From Deltaproteobacteria bacterium (GTDB taxonomy: Bacteria; Desulfobacterota; Binatia; UBA9968), in NCBI GenBank assembly GCA_016184235.1, contig JACPDC010000084.1:1-36628 (forward strand): a stretch of DNA of 36,628 nucleotides, written 5' to 3'. A program made the translations under genes and the position numbers. The first letter of the stretch is position 1. Each line of letters starts with the position of its first letter. The notes beneath the pieces are model-generated. The model searched no databases and was not told the DNA's origin. It saw only the letters and a list, made by a program, of their open reading frames with translations. Shown one piece after another: positions 7,169 through 14,671 of this stretch.

Positions 7169-9450
7169 ATGGCCACGCCGGAAACCCCACTACGGGCAGA
7201 GCGAGGCGGAGTCCAGGAAGACTCCGCCGTAAAAAAGCTGCAGGAAAAGCTGACCGCGAAGATCCAGGATCTGGGGAACCGGGTGAAGGAGACGGAGAAG
7301 CTCAAGCTCCGGCTCGGAGATCCCGGGTCCGACATCGAGGAGCTGAGGAAGCAGGTCGCCTACGCCGAGCAGGTGAAGCAGATCATGAACCAGATCCACG
7401 CGGCCAAGGATCTGGATCAGATCTTCGTAGAACTGCGGGAGGGGCTCCTCGGGCTGCTGGACGCGCAGCGCCTCACCCTCTACGGCGTGGACTACGAACG
7501 GAAGGAGATCTACTCCAAGTTTTTGGATCCCGACACGCAAAAGGATATCAAAGAGATCCGCGTGCCCATCAACGAGCAAAGCATCGCCGGCTTCGTCGCC
7601 AAGAACAGGAAGGCCATCAATATCACGGATGCCTATAACAAGGCGGAGATCACCAAGATCAGTCCGTCGCTCTCGTTCGACAGCTCCTGGGACAAAAAGA
7701 CCGGATTCCGGACCAAGCAGATACTGACCCTCCCGCTGTTCTCCGCGGATAACCTGCTCACCGGAGTCATGCAGCTCATCAACAAGAAGAGCGGCGACTC
7801 TTTTACCAAGGAGGACGAGGAGAAGATACGAGAAATCGCCACAACGCTGGGAATCGCCTTTTACAACCAGTACCAACTGCTCAAGAAAAAGCCCACCAAG
7901 TTCGACTATCTGATATCGGCCGGCTTGATCACCCAGGCCGAGCTGGATGCGACCATCAAGGAGGCGCGGGAGAAGCAAAAAGAGGTGGAGCCGCTTCTGC
8001 TGGAAAAGTACAAGATCGCCAAAAAAGAAATCGGGAAATCTCTCAGCATTTTTTATAAGTGTCCGTTCGTGGAATATGAGGAGAGGGTGTTTGTCCCCCC
8101 GGAGCTGGTGAAGAATATCAGCCTCAATTACCTCAGGGCCAACTACTGGATCCCGCTGCGCCGCGGCGAGGATTCGGTGGAGGTGCTGATCGACGATCCC
8201 TACTCGTTTCAAAAGCTGCAGGACGTCAAGCGGCTTTTCCCGGTGAAAGAGGTCAAGTTCTTCGTCGGTCTGCGCGACGACATCCTCAGGTTTGTCAGCT
8301 CGGTCGCGACCGATCTCGACCCGAACGCCCCCAAGCAGTCCATCGCCGCCATCCTGGGGGAGCTGACCACGGAAGATCAAACGAAGGCGGAGGAGAGCGG
8401 GGGACCCGTCATCGATGAGAACGACAGCGCGATCGTCCGGCTGGCCAATCAGATCGTCATCGACGCCTACAAGGCGGGCGCCTCGGACATCCACATCGAG
8501 CCCTACGGGGACAAGAGAGAAACCGTGATTCGCTTCCGTGTCGACGGGGACTGCTACGAGTACCAGAAGGTGCCGCCGAGTTATCGCCGGGCGCTTTCCT
8601 CACGCTTCAAGATCATGTCGCGCCTGGATATCTCGGAGCGGCGCAAGCCCCAGGACGGAAAGATCAAGTTCCGCTTGCCGGACCGGGATATCGAGCTGCG
8701 CGTCGCCACGCTGCCGACCTCGGGGCTGGACAACGAGGACATCGTCATGCGGATCCTGGCGGCCAGCGAGCCGATGCCGCTCGATAAACTGCAGATGTCG
8801 GAGAGGAATCTGCGTGAGTTTAAGCTCCTGTTGGAAAAGCCCTACGGCATCATACTCTGCGTCGGACCGACCGGATCGGGGAAAACAACGACGCTCCACT
8901 CGGCGTTGGGATATATCAACGAGGCGAGACCGGCATCGAGGCCTCGCTCACGGGCCACCTGGTTTTCAGCACGCTGCACACCAACAACGCGGTCGAAACC
9001 GTGACCCGCCTCCTGGAGATGGGGATGGATCCGTTCAACTTCGCCGATGCCCTTCTCGGGGTCCTGGCCCAGCGGCTGGCGCGAACCATCTGTAAAAATT
9101 GTCGAGAAAAATACCATCCGGAGAAAGCGGAATACGACGCCCTGGCCTACGGATATGGCGAGGAGGCCTTTGCCAAGCTGGGGATCGCCTACGACGATGA
9201 ATTTTTTCTCTATCGCGGCAAGGGTTGCGACACTTGCAACAAAACCGGCTACAAGGGGAGGGTGGGACTCCATGAGCTGCTGGTGGCGACCGCTGAGATC
9301 AAGCGCCTCATCCAGGCGCGCGCCTCGGTCCCGGAGATCCTCAAGGTGGCGGTGAATGAAGGGATGACCACCCTGGTCCAGGACGGCGTGCTGAAGTCTC
9401 TCCAGGGAGCGACCGATTACAAGCAAGTCAAAGCCGTAGCCATGAAATAG
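7169..9450 (+). pseudogene. GAF + MshEN-like + GspE/PilB ATPase, internal deletion with frameshift
   Basis: The parent protein is a hexameric secretion/pilus ATPase with an added sensor. After a coiled-coil start comes a GAF domain (about residues 70-235), then an MshEN/T2SSE-N-like domain (about 240-385, FDYLISAGLITQAELDATIK). The GspE core follows: SDIHIEPYGD, FRVDGDC, RLDISERRKPQDGKI, and Walker A GPTGSGKTTTLHS at 566-578. At about 8921-8925 the frame changes, and the text jumps from GYINE to ETGIEASLTGHLVFSTLHTN. The Asp box (EDPVE-type) and Walker B (GExRD-type), some 50-60 residues in this family, are missing. The rest (LAQRLARTIC, the zinc cysteines CKNC and CDTC, GRVGLHELL) is normal to the stop at 9450. 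As read, no ATPase could be made. Real decay or an assembly gap are both possible. Confidence 0.82.
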
Positions 9451-9456
9451 CCTCTC

Positions 9457-10377
9457 ATGAGGCTCAGGATCGGCACCTCCGGCTACTCCTACCCGGGCTC
9501 TCCGCCCAAGGGCTGGTACGGGGTTTTCTATCCCGGATCCAGAGGAAAGAAATTCGACGAGCTCGCCTACTACGCTTCTTTCTTCAACAGCGTGGAGATC
9601 AACAGCACCTTCTACCGGCCTCCCGCCCCCGGCATGGCAGAGGCGTGGGCGAAAAGGACTCCCGCCGACTTCGAGTTTGCGGTTAAGGTGTGGCAGAAGT
9701 TCACCCACCCGGTGAAGCTGGGGGAGGAGGTAGGTGAGGGGGACCGGAGCTGGGAGGCGCCGGCTGACGCCGACGCGGAGCTTTTCAAGAAGGGCATCGG
9801 GCCGCTCGCCGATTCCGGCAAGCTCGGTGTCTTGCTCTTTCAATACCCCCCGGGGTTTCACCGGACCCGGGAGAATATCGAGAAGCTCCGGTGGACTCTG
9901 GCCGCGTTCCAGAGTTATCCGAAGGCGGTGGAGCTTCGCCACAAGAGCTGGAGCGACCAGGGGGACGAGGCCAAAAGGCTGCTGGGCGAGTCAGGCGCCA
10001 CGTGGGCCGTCATCGACAAGCCCAAGTTTGCTTCCTCGGTCGTACAGGAATTCGAGCCGGCGGGAGAGACCCTATCATACCTGCGCCTGCACGGAAGAAA
10101 CCAGGAGAAATGGTGGAGCCACGGAGAGGCATGGGAGCGATACGATTACTTCTACGGCGCCGAGGAAATCCGTTCGCTCGCGGACAGGATCAGGGCATGG
10201 GCTGATAAGTCTGCGCTGGCCAAGATATTCATCTTTTTTAACAACCACGCCAGGGGGCAGGCCGTAGCGAACGCTCTAACGCTCCAGCGCGAGCTCGGGC
10301 AGGAGACGACCGCGGCTCTCCCCGAAGCCTTGGTGCGCGCCTATCCCGAGCTGGGGAAAATAAGTCCGTGTTGGTGA
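9457..10377 (+). CDS. DUF72 (YecE-family) protein
   Basis: A 306-residue TIM-barrel-type protein of the DUF72/YecE family, whose biochemical role is not settled. The family hallmarks are clear: RIGTSGYSYP at the start, GWYGVFYPG, YYASFFNSVEINSTFYRPP, FEFAVKVWQKFTH, LGVLLFQYPPGFH, AVELRHKSW, YLRLHGRN and IFFNNHARGQAVANAL. ATG 9457 is 6 bp after the ATPase stop, so it may be read through from that operon, but nothing links it functionally. Full length. It faces the glyoxalase remnant, with a hairpin repeat between them. Confidence 0.88.
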   Translation: MRLRIGTSGYSYPGSPPKGWYGVFYPGSRGKKFDELAYYASFFNSVEINSTFYRPPAPGMAEAWAKRTPADFEFAVKVWQKFTHPVKLGEEVGEGDRSWEAPADADAELFKKGIGPLADSGKLGVLLFQYPPGFHRTRENIEKLRWTLAAFQSYPKAVELRHKSWSDQGDEAKRLLGESGATWAVIDKPKFASSVVQEFEPAGETLSYLRLHGRNQEKWWSHGEAWERYDYFYGAEEIRSLADRIRAWADKSALAKIFIFFNNHARGQAVANALTLQRELGQETTAALPEALVRAYPELGKISPCW

Positions 10378-10381
10378 TCGT

Positions 10382-10421
10382 GGTTCGACAAGCGCACCAC
10401 CCTGAGCAAAATCGAAGGGTG
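10382..10421. repeat. Dispersed hairpin-type intergenic repeat between convergent genes
   Basis: The element contains GGTTCGACAAGC and the stem CACCCT (10398-10403) / AGGGTG (10416-10421) around GAGCAAAATCGA. It sits between two converging genes, where it could end transcription from either side, though no T-run follows. The next 35 bp is a run of CGAGCA-like units. From memory, both patterns recur between genes in many metagenome-derived bacterial genomes; that recollection is not a search result. Confidence 0.45.
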
Positions 10422-10458
10422 ATTCGTGTTCGTTACGGGCACGAGCAACGAGCACGAG

Positions 10459-10788
10459 CTACGATTTTGCCTGGATAAGTTCGATCTTATAACCGTTGGG
10501 GTCTTCGATGAAGGCGATCTCGGAGCCGCCGCTCGACGGTGAGCTCGCGGTCGAACCGTGCTTCATGGGGCCGGGTTCGCGCACGATCTTCGCCCCTTGG
10601 GCGCGCAGGGTCTCGCAGGTTCGATAGATGTCGTCCACTCCCAGCGCGATGTGGCCGAAGGCATTGCCCAGGTCATATTGGTGCGTGCCCCAGTTGTGCG
10701 TCAGCTCGATCACCGACGCCTCGGATTCCGGGGCGTAGCCGACAAAGGCGAGGGTGAAGCGGCCGGACGGATAATCTTTTTTTCTCAT
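10459..10788 (-). pseudogene. gloA: Glyoxalase I (lactoylglutathione lyase), 5'-truncated
   Basis: Glyoxalase I turns the methylglyoxal-glutathione hemithioacetal into lactoylglutathione. From RKKDYPSGRFTLAFVGY to YKIELIQAKS the match to GloA is strong, with three of the four metal ligands in place: Glu in SVIELTHNWG, His in AFGHIALGVDD and Glu in YKIELIQ. The N-terminal 25 or so residues (the MRxLHTMxRVxDLxxSxxFY strand with the first metal His) are absent. The reading frame continues upstream to 10911, but with unrelated sequence (ADEKCPVG joins GMRKKDY at about 10788). The missing strand is not present in another frame before the divergent MFS gene. Without it the enzyme should be inactive. 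It may be a true truncation or an assembly join. Confidence 0.75.
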
Positions 10789-10951
10789 CCCGACCGGACA
10801 TTTCTCGTCGGCCACCATACCACAAGAGCCGTGGGGGGAAGAAGCTGTCCGGACACCTTGGCAGCGCGCGCGGGTCTGGGATATATGTTTGTTTCCGGCC
10901 GTTACTGACACGTTAAGGGTGCACGGGATTTATTCCTATAGGTAGCCTGAG

Positions 10952-12370
10952 ATGGATTGGCTCCTTCTGATCAACACCATGCTCGGGAGCTTTCTCGCCG
11001 GGCTCTCGGCGAGAATATTCATGATCTCGCTTCCCAGCCTGGCCAGCGGCCTGGGATCGGACATCCTGGGGATAGCCTGGGCTCTCATCTCTTTTCAGAT
11101 TGCCGGGGTGGGCTTCTCGATCGTTTTCGGCAGGCTGGGAGATATCTACGGCCGGGAGAAGATTTACAATGCGGGCTTCATCATCCTGACGGCCGGCGCC
11201 TTTTTTTGCGGCGTCTCGCAGGACGCGCTCCAGCTCATCATTGCCCGTTTCGTTCAAGGCGTGGGGGCAGCCATGACCCAGTCGGCGGGCCGGGCGCTGG
11301 CGATGGACGCGATGCCCGCCGGCTCCGAAGGCAAAGCCCAGGGGATCATGACGATGGCCTTCCACTCCGGCTTTTTTGTCGGCCCGCCTCTCGGCGGGTT
11401 GATTATCGATTATATCCACTGGCGCGGGGTTTTCTTCTTTATCGTTTTCTTCGGCTTGGCGGGTGTCGCGCTGAGCGTGGTGAGATCGAGGCGAGGGTCG
11501 AAGCCGGTCATGAGCCCGTCCCGGCGCCAAGTTGATTATCTGGGCGCGGGACTGCTCATCGCGCTGACGGTGCTGCTGACGCTGTTGCTGGATCACAAGG
11601 CCGCGCAGGCCTGGGGATTGGGGCGGAGAGGCTTCTTGACGCTTGCCTTTGCCGGAATCGCGTGGGGCTTCCTCGTTCATGAAAGCAAGGCGCCCAGCCC
11701 GATGATGAACCTCTCTCTCTTCAAGATACGGATGTTTACCTACAGCGTGATCAGCCTTCTCACCCTTTCCATCACCCGGGGCCTGGTCGGCTTTTTGATG
11801 CCTTTTTATCTCCAGGACGTTCTTCAATTGACGCCCTCGTTTATGGGGATCCTGTTCCTGGCTCCGCCGATCTTCACCATCACCCTGTCTACGGTCGGAG
11901 GGCATATCACGGACAGAGTCGGTCCGAGAATTCCGGCGACCATCGGGGTACTCGCCTCCCTGGCCGCGGTTGTCCTGGGGGCGGCCCTGAGGGTCGATTC
12001 CCACTGGCTGCTGCCTACTGCGATGCTGGGCTTGACGGGGATCGGGACAGCCTTTTTTAATTCTTCCAACCAGGCGGCTATTATCGGCTCTGTGCCGAAA
12101 GAGCACCGGGGATTCGCCAATGGCATGGTGCACACGGCCTTCGAGCTGGGGCACCTGCTCGGGGTGTCCGTCGGCGGGCTCCTGTTGACGGTGGCCTACG
12201 AATACTATTCGGGAATAGCCGGTGTTACACCCAGTGCGGAGAACCCTCTGGCTTTTGTCTCTTCCATGAATGCCAGTTACGTGGCGGCTGTGGGACTCAC
12301 GCTGATCGCGTTGTGCACCTCGCTCATGCGCGGCAGCGGGAAGATCCGGGCCGCTGTGGCGAAGGATTAG
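10952..12370 (+). CDS. MFS transporter, DHA2/EmrB-type, 14-helix drug or metabolite exporter
   Basis: 472 residues with about 13-14 hydrophobic segments from the N-terminus (LLLINTMLGSFLAGLSARIF) to the end. The MFS motif A-like loop is present as FGRLGDIYGREKIYNAG between helices 2 and 3. Motif C-like sequences follow, with ARFVQGVGAAMTQSAGRALAMDA and GFFVGPPLGGLIIDYIHWRGVFF, which are typical of proton-driven drug:H+ antiporters of the EmrB/QacA group. ATG 10952 has a weak AGGTAG ribosome site. It is followed 73 bp later by a dehydrogenase gene with its own promoter. Substrate unknown. Its place next to the benzoyl-CoA reductase operon might suggest aromatic-acid traffic, but nothing in the sequence shows that. 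Confidence 0.85.
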   Translation: MDWLLLINTMLGSFLAGLSARIFMISLPSLASGLGSDILGIAWALISFQIAGVGFSIVFGRLGDIYGREKIYNAGFIILTAGAFFCGVSQDALQLIIARFVQGVGAAMTQSAGRALAMDAMPAGSEGKAQGIMTMAFHSGFFVGPPLGGLIIDYIHWRGVFFFIVFFGLAGVALSVVRSRRGSKPVMSPSRRQVDYLGAGLLIALTVLLTLLLDHKAAQAWGLGRRGFLTLAFAGIAWGFLVHESKAPSPMMNLSLFKIRMFTYSVISLLTLSITRGLVGFLMPFYLQDVLQLTPSFMGILFLAPPIFTITLSTVGGHITDRVGPRIPATIGVLASLAAVVLGAALRVDSHWLLPTAMLGLTGIGTAFFNSSNQAAIIGSVPKEHRGFANGMVHTAFELGHLLGVSVGGLLLTVAYEYYSGIAGVTPSAENPLAFVSSMNASYVAAVGLTLIALCTSLMRGSGKIRAAVAKD

Positions 12371-12389
12371 CCCATCATCCGCGTGCGCC

Positions 12390-12418
12390 TTGACAGCCTG
12401 CAGGGGATTCTATATGCA
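12390..12418 (+). promoter_or_regulatory. Promoter of the short-chain dehydrogenase gene
   Basis: A perfect -35 TTGACA (12390-12395) is followed by TATATG (12411-12416, 15-bp spacer) or TATGCA (12413-12418, 17-bp spacer). It lies just ahead of TAAGGAGG and ATG 12444. Confidence 0.45.
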
Positions 12419-12443
12419 GAATTCAATTACCTAAGGAGGCATT

Positions 12444-13190
12444 ATGAGGTTGGAGAACAAAGTGGCCATTGTAACGGGCGCTGGCCGCAATATCGGGGAG
12501 GATATCGCTAAAACTTTTGCCGCGGAAGGGGCCAAGGTTGCAGTCGTGGATCTGGATCAAGGAAGGGGAGAGCGGGTGACGGGCGAGATCAATGCAGCCT
12601 GCCGGGATCACGCCCTACAGGTGGTTTGCGATGTTTCCGCTGCGGCAAGCGTGGAGGGGATGGTCAAGGCGGTAGTGCAAAAGTGGGGCGGGGTGGATAT
12701 TCTGGTCAACAACGCCGCCTGGACCGATCGCAAGACGATTCTTGATCTCACCGAAGAAGAGTGGGACAAGGTGATGAACATCTCGCTCAAAAGCGTCTTT
12801 CTCTGCACCAAGTTCGCCGCGCGGGTGATGGTGGACCAGAAGCGCAAGGGCCGCATCGTCAACATCTCCTCCACCTCGGGCCACACGGGGAGAAAAGACG
12901 CCACCGCCTACACCGCTGCCAAGGCGGGGATCCTCAATCTCACTCGTTCCCTCGCCGTTCAGCTCGGACCTCACGGCATTCGCGTGAATTCCGTCACCCC
13001 CAACCGGATCGGCTCCCCGGTCGGAGAGGATCTGGTGCCGGAGAATCGCTATGTCAGCAATCTCGTGGGCCGCAGGGGAGTGCCCCAGGATATCGCCAAT
13101 GCCGTGCTGTTTCTGGCCAGTGATGAATCCGATTTCATCACGGCCGCGGACCTCCTGGTCGACGGCGGAGCGATGGCGTCGAGGATTTAG
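12444..13190 (+). CDS. Short-chain dehydrogenase/reductase (FabG-like)
   Basis: A classical SDR of 248 residues that moves hydride between NAD(P) and an alcohol/ketone. The cofactor motif is VTGAGRNIGEDIAKTFAAEGA, with a VVDLDQ segment at the end of beta-2, where an Asp usually favours NAD(H). NNAAW is the structural NNAG-type motif. The catalytic Ser is in NISSTSGHTGRKDA and the YTAAK motif gives Tyr and Lys. LGPHGIRVNSVTPNRIGSP and the C-terminal LLVDGGAM complete the fold. ATG 12444 has a strong TAAGGAGG site. A terminator follows at 13211, so it is a single-gene unit lying between the MFS and benzoyl-CoA reductase genes. A beta-oxidation or alicyclic-acid step is possible, but the substrate cannot be read from the sequence. 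Confidence 0.88.
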   Translation: MRLENKVAIVTGAGRNIGEDIAKTFAAEGAKVAVVDLDQGRGERVTGEINAACRDHALQVVCDVSAAASVEGMVKAVVQKWGGVDILVNNAAWTDRKTILDLTEEEWDKVMNISLKSVFLCTKFAARVMVDQKRKGRIVNISSTSGHTGRKDATAYTAAKAGILNLTRSLAVQLGPHGIRVNSVTPNRIGSPVGEDLVPENRYVSNLVGRRGVPQDIANAVLFLASDESDFITAADLLVDGGAMASRI

Positions 13191-13210
13191 AATCGGTGAG
13201 GTTAATGCGT

Positions 13211-13230
13211 CAGGAATCCTTCCTGTTTTT
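13211..13230 (+). terminator. Rho-independent terminator after the SDR gene
   Basis: CAGGAA (13211-13216) pairs with TTCCTG (13220-13225) across a 3-nt loop, and TTTTT follows directly. It lies 20 bp past the stop codon. The stem is short but well formed. From here to 13534 no gene is present; the stretch holds the two repeat sets listed next. Confidence 0.6.
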
Positions 13231-13409
13231 GGTAAGCGGGCTCTAGAATTTCCAATTTCTAAGAAGCCCGCGCAGATTTCATCCCAGTTTTCCTTCGACA
13301 AGACCGTCTTTAGGAAACCGGTTTTTACAAAACTCCCGAAGATGCAAGGCGATTCCCCGCCCTGTCGCCCCGCCTGCAATCGTCCCTGACGAGAGACCTC
13401 GTGGCATGC

Positions 13410-13455
13410 ATCTTGCTCATCTACGGTTCGTTATCTTGCTCATCTAACGTTCGTT
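13410..13455. repeat. Two abutting 23-bp direct repeats upstream of the bzdN-like gene
   Basis: Copies at 13410-13432 and 13433-13455 start with ATCTTGCTCATCTA and end with GTTCGTT or its near match, differing at only two positions. They abut without a gap, about 80 bp before the bzdN-like ATG. Position and exact spacing suit a tandem operator for a transcription factor, but could also come from replication slippage. Confidence 0.6.
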
Positions 13456-13475
13456 CGGCCCTGATGCTACCCTTG

Positions 13476-13505
13476 ATGAGACCAACCTCCCCATGAGATC
13501 AACCT
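13476..13505. repeat. Second direct-repeat pair upstream of the bzdN-like gene
   Basis: ATGAGACCAACCT (13476-13488) and ATGAGATCAACCT (13493-13505) differ at one base and are offset by 17 bp. They lie between the 23-bp repeats and the TAGGAGGG ribosome site, so they may be in the transcribed leader. Confidence 0.5.
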
Positions 13506-13533
13506 GCCGCACAAAAGCTATAGGAGGGACAAC

Positions 13534-14658
13534 ATGGTTGAGAAATTTAAGGAGTGGTACGTAAACCGCCATGCCTACGCCAAGCAGTGGAAGGAGCGCA
13601 CCGGCGGCAAGGTCATAGGTACTTTTTGTACCTATGTGCCCGAGGAAATCCTGGTTGCCGCAAAGATGCTCCCTGTCCGCGTTATCGGGAGCCACGAGCC
13701 CCAGGATGTGACCGAGCCTCATATTTTCGGCATGTTCTGTCCTTTCTGTCGGGACGCCCTCGCCCAGGGGTTAAAAGGGAGATTCCAGTATTTGGATGGG
13801 GTCGTGCTGGCGCATTCCTGTATCCATTTTCGCCAGACCTTCAACTCGTGGAGAATCCATCTGCCGGTGGAGTTCAGCTACTACATCCCGATGCCCAACA
13901 CGGTGCAGACGCCTCACGCCCGTTCCTATCACAAGGGCGAGGTGGAAAAGTTCCAGGCGGCTCTCCAGGAATATATCGGTCGCCCGATCACCGGCGAAGA
14001 TCTCGATCGAGGGATCCGAATCTTGAATCGCAACCGCCGCCTCTTGCGCCAAGTCTACGAGTACCGCAAGCTCGACAGCCCGCCTCTCACCGGCGAGGAG
14101 GCGATGTACATGGCGGTGACCAGCCAGTTCATCGACAAGGAGGAGCACAGCGACGTTCTGGAGGCGGTGCTCAAGGAGCTTCCTGGACGGAAGCTGCCGC
14201 GTGATCCGGGGATTCGTCTCATGGCGGTGGGGAGCGAGAATGACGATGCCGAGTTCTTCAAGATGGTGGAGTCTGTCGGCGGCACGGTGGTCATCGACGA
14301 GCAGTGCGCGGGGAGCCGCTATTTTTGGAATGAGTCGGTGCCCAATGGAGACCGCATGGCCGCCATCGCGAACCGCTATCTCGATCGCCCCCCCTGTCCC
14401 GTCAAGGATTATCCGTCGCATTCCCGCTTCGCGCACGTTCTGAACCTGGCCAAAGACTATCGCGCTCAAGGGGCGATCATCATGCAGGAGAAGTTTTGCG
14501 ACCCGCATGAAGGGGACAATCCCCGCCTTAAGAAATTTTTGGAGGAGAACGGAATTCCCACGCTTTCACTGGAGTTCGATTCCACCAATCCTTTGGGCCC
14601 TTTCCGGATCCGCGTCGAGGCGTTTCTGGAAACCATCAGAGGCGAGGAGCTGTTCTAA
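13534..14658 (+). CDS. bzdN: Benzoyl-CoA reductase catalytic subunit, BzdN/BcrC-like (2-hydroxyacyl-CoA dehydratase family)
   Basis: One of two catalytic subunits of class I (ATP-dependent) benzoyl-CoA reductase, which adds two electrons to benzoyl-CoA to give a cyclic dienoyl-CoA. The 374 residues show the HgdB/FldC-type fold with its cysteines: GTFCTYVPEEILVAAKMLPV, FGMFCPFCRDAL, GVVLAHSCIHFRQTFNSW, DEQCAGSRYFW and MQEKFCDPHEGDNP. These hold the active-site [4Fe-4S] cluster and its surroundings. ATG 13534 follows TAGGAGGG. It is first in a run of six or seven same-strand genes in the order of Azoarcus bzdNOPQM, with 13 bp to the next. 2-Hydroxyacyl-CoA dehydratases share this fold but use one activator protein, whereas two different activator-type ATPases follow here. 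A related aryl-CoA (such as methylbenzoyl-CoA) as substrate cannot be excluded. Confidence 0.78.
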   Translation: MVEKFKEWYVNRHAYAKQWKERTGGKVIGTFCTYVPEEILVAAKMLPVRVIGSHEPQDVTEPHIFGMFCPFCRDALAQGLKGRFQYLDGVVLAHSCIHFRQTFNSWRIHLPVEFSYYIPMPNTVQTPHARSYHKGEVEKFQAALQEYIGRPITGEDLDRGIRILNRNRRLLRQVYEYRKLDSPPLTGEEAMYMAVTSQFIDKEEHSDVLEAVLKELPGRKLPRDPGIRLMAVGSENDDAEFFKMVESVGGTVVIDEQCAGSRYFWNESVPNGDRMAAIANRYLDRPPCPVKDYPSHSRFAHVLNLAKDYRAQGAIIMQEKFCDPHEGDNPRLKKFLEENGIPTLSLEFDSTNPLGPFRIRVEAFLETIRGEELF

Positions 14659-14671
14659 GGAGGATTTGATA

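Noticed and set aside
7190..8494. A 434-codon open frame on the minus strand under the GAF-GspE gene
   Set aside because: It is the antisense shadow of a clear domain-bearing gene, lacks a ribosome site and has no family-like motif.
10913..12154. A 413-codon minus-strand open frame under the MFS gene
   Set aside because: Its composition (many Gln, Arg, His, Pro, no hydrophobic core) is typical of the reverse of a membrane protein gene.
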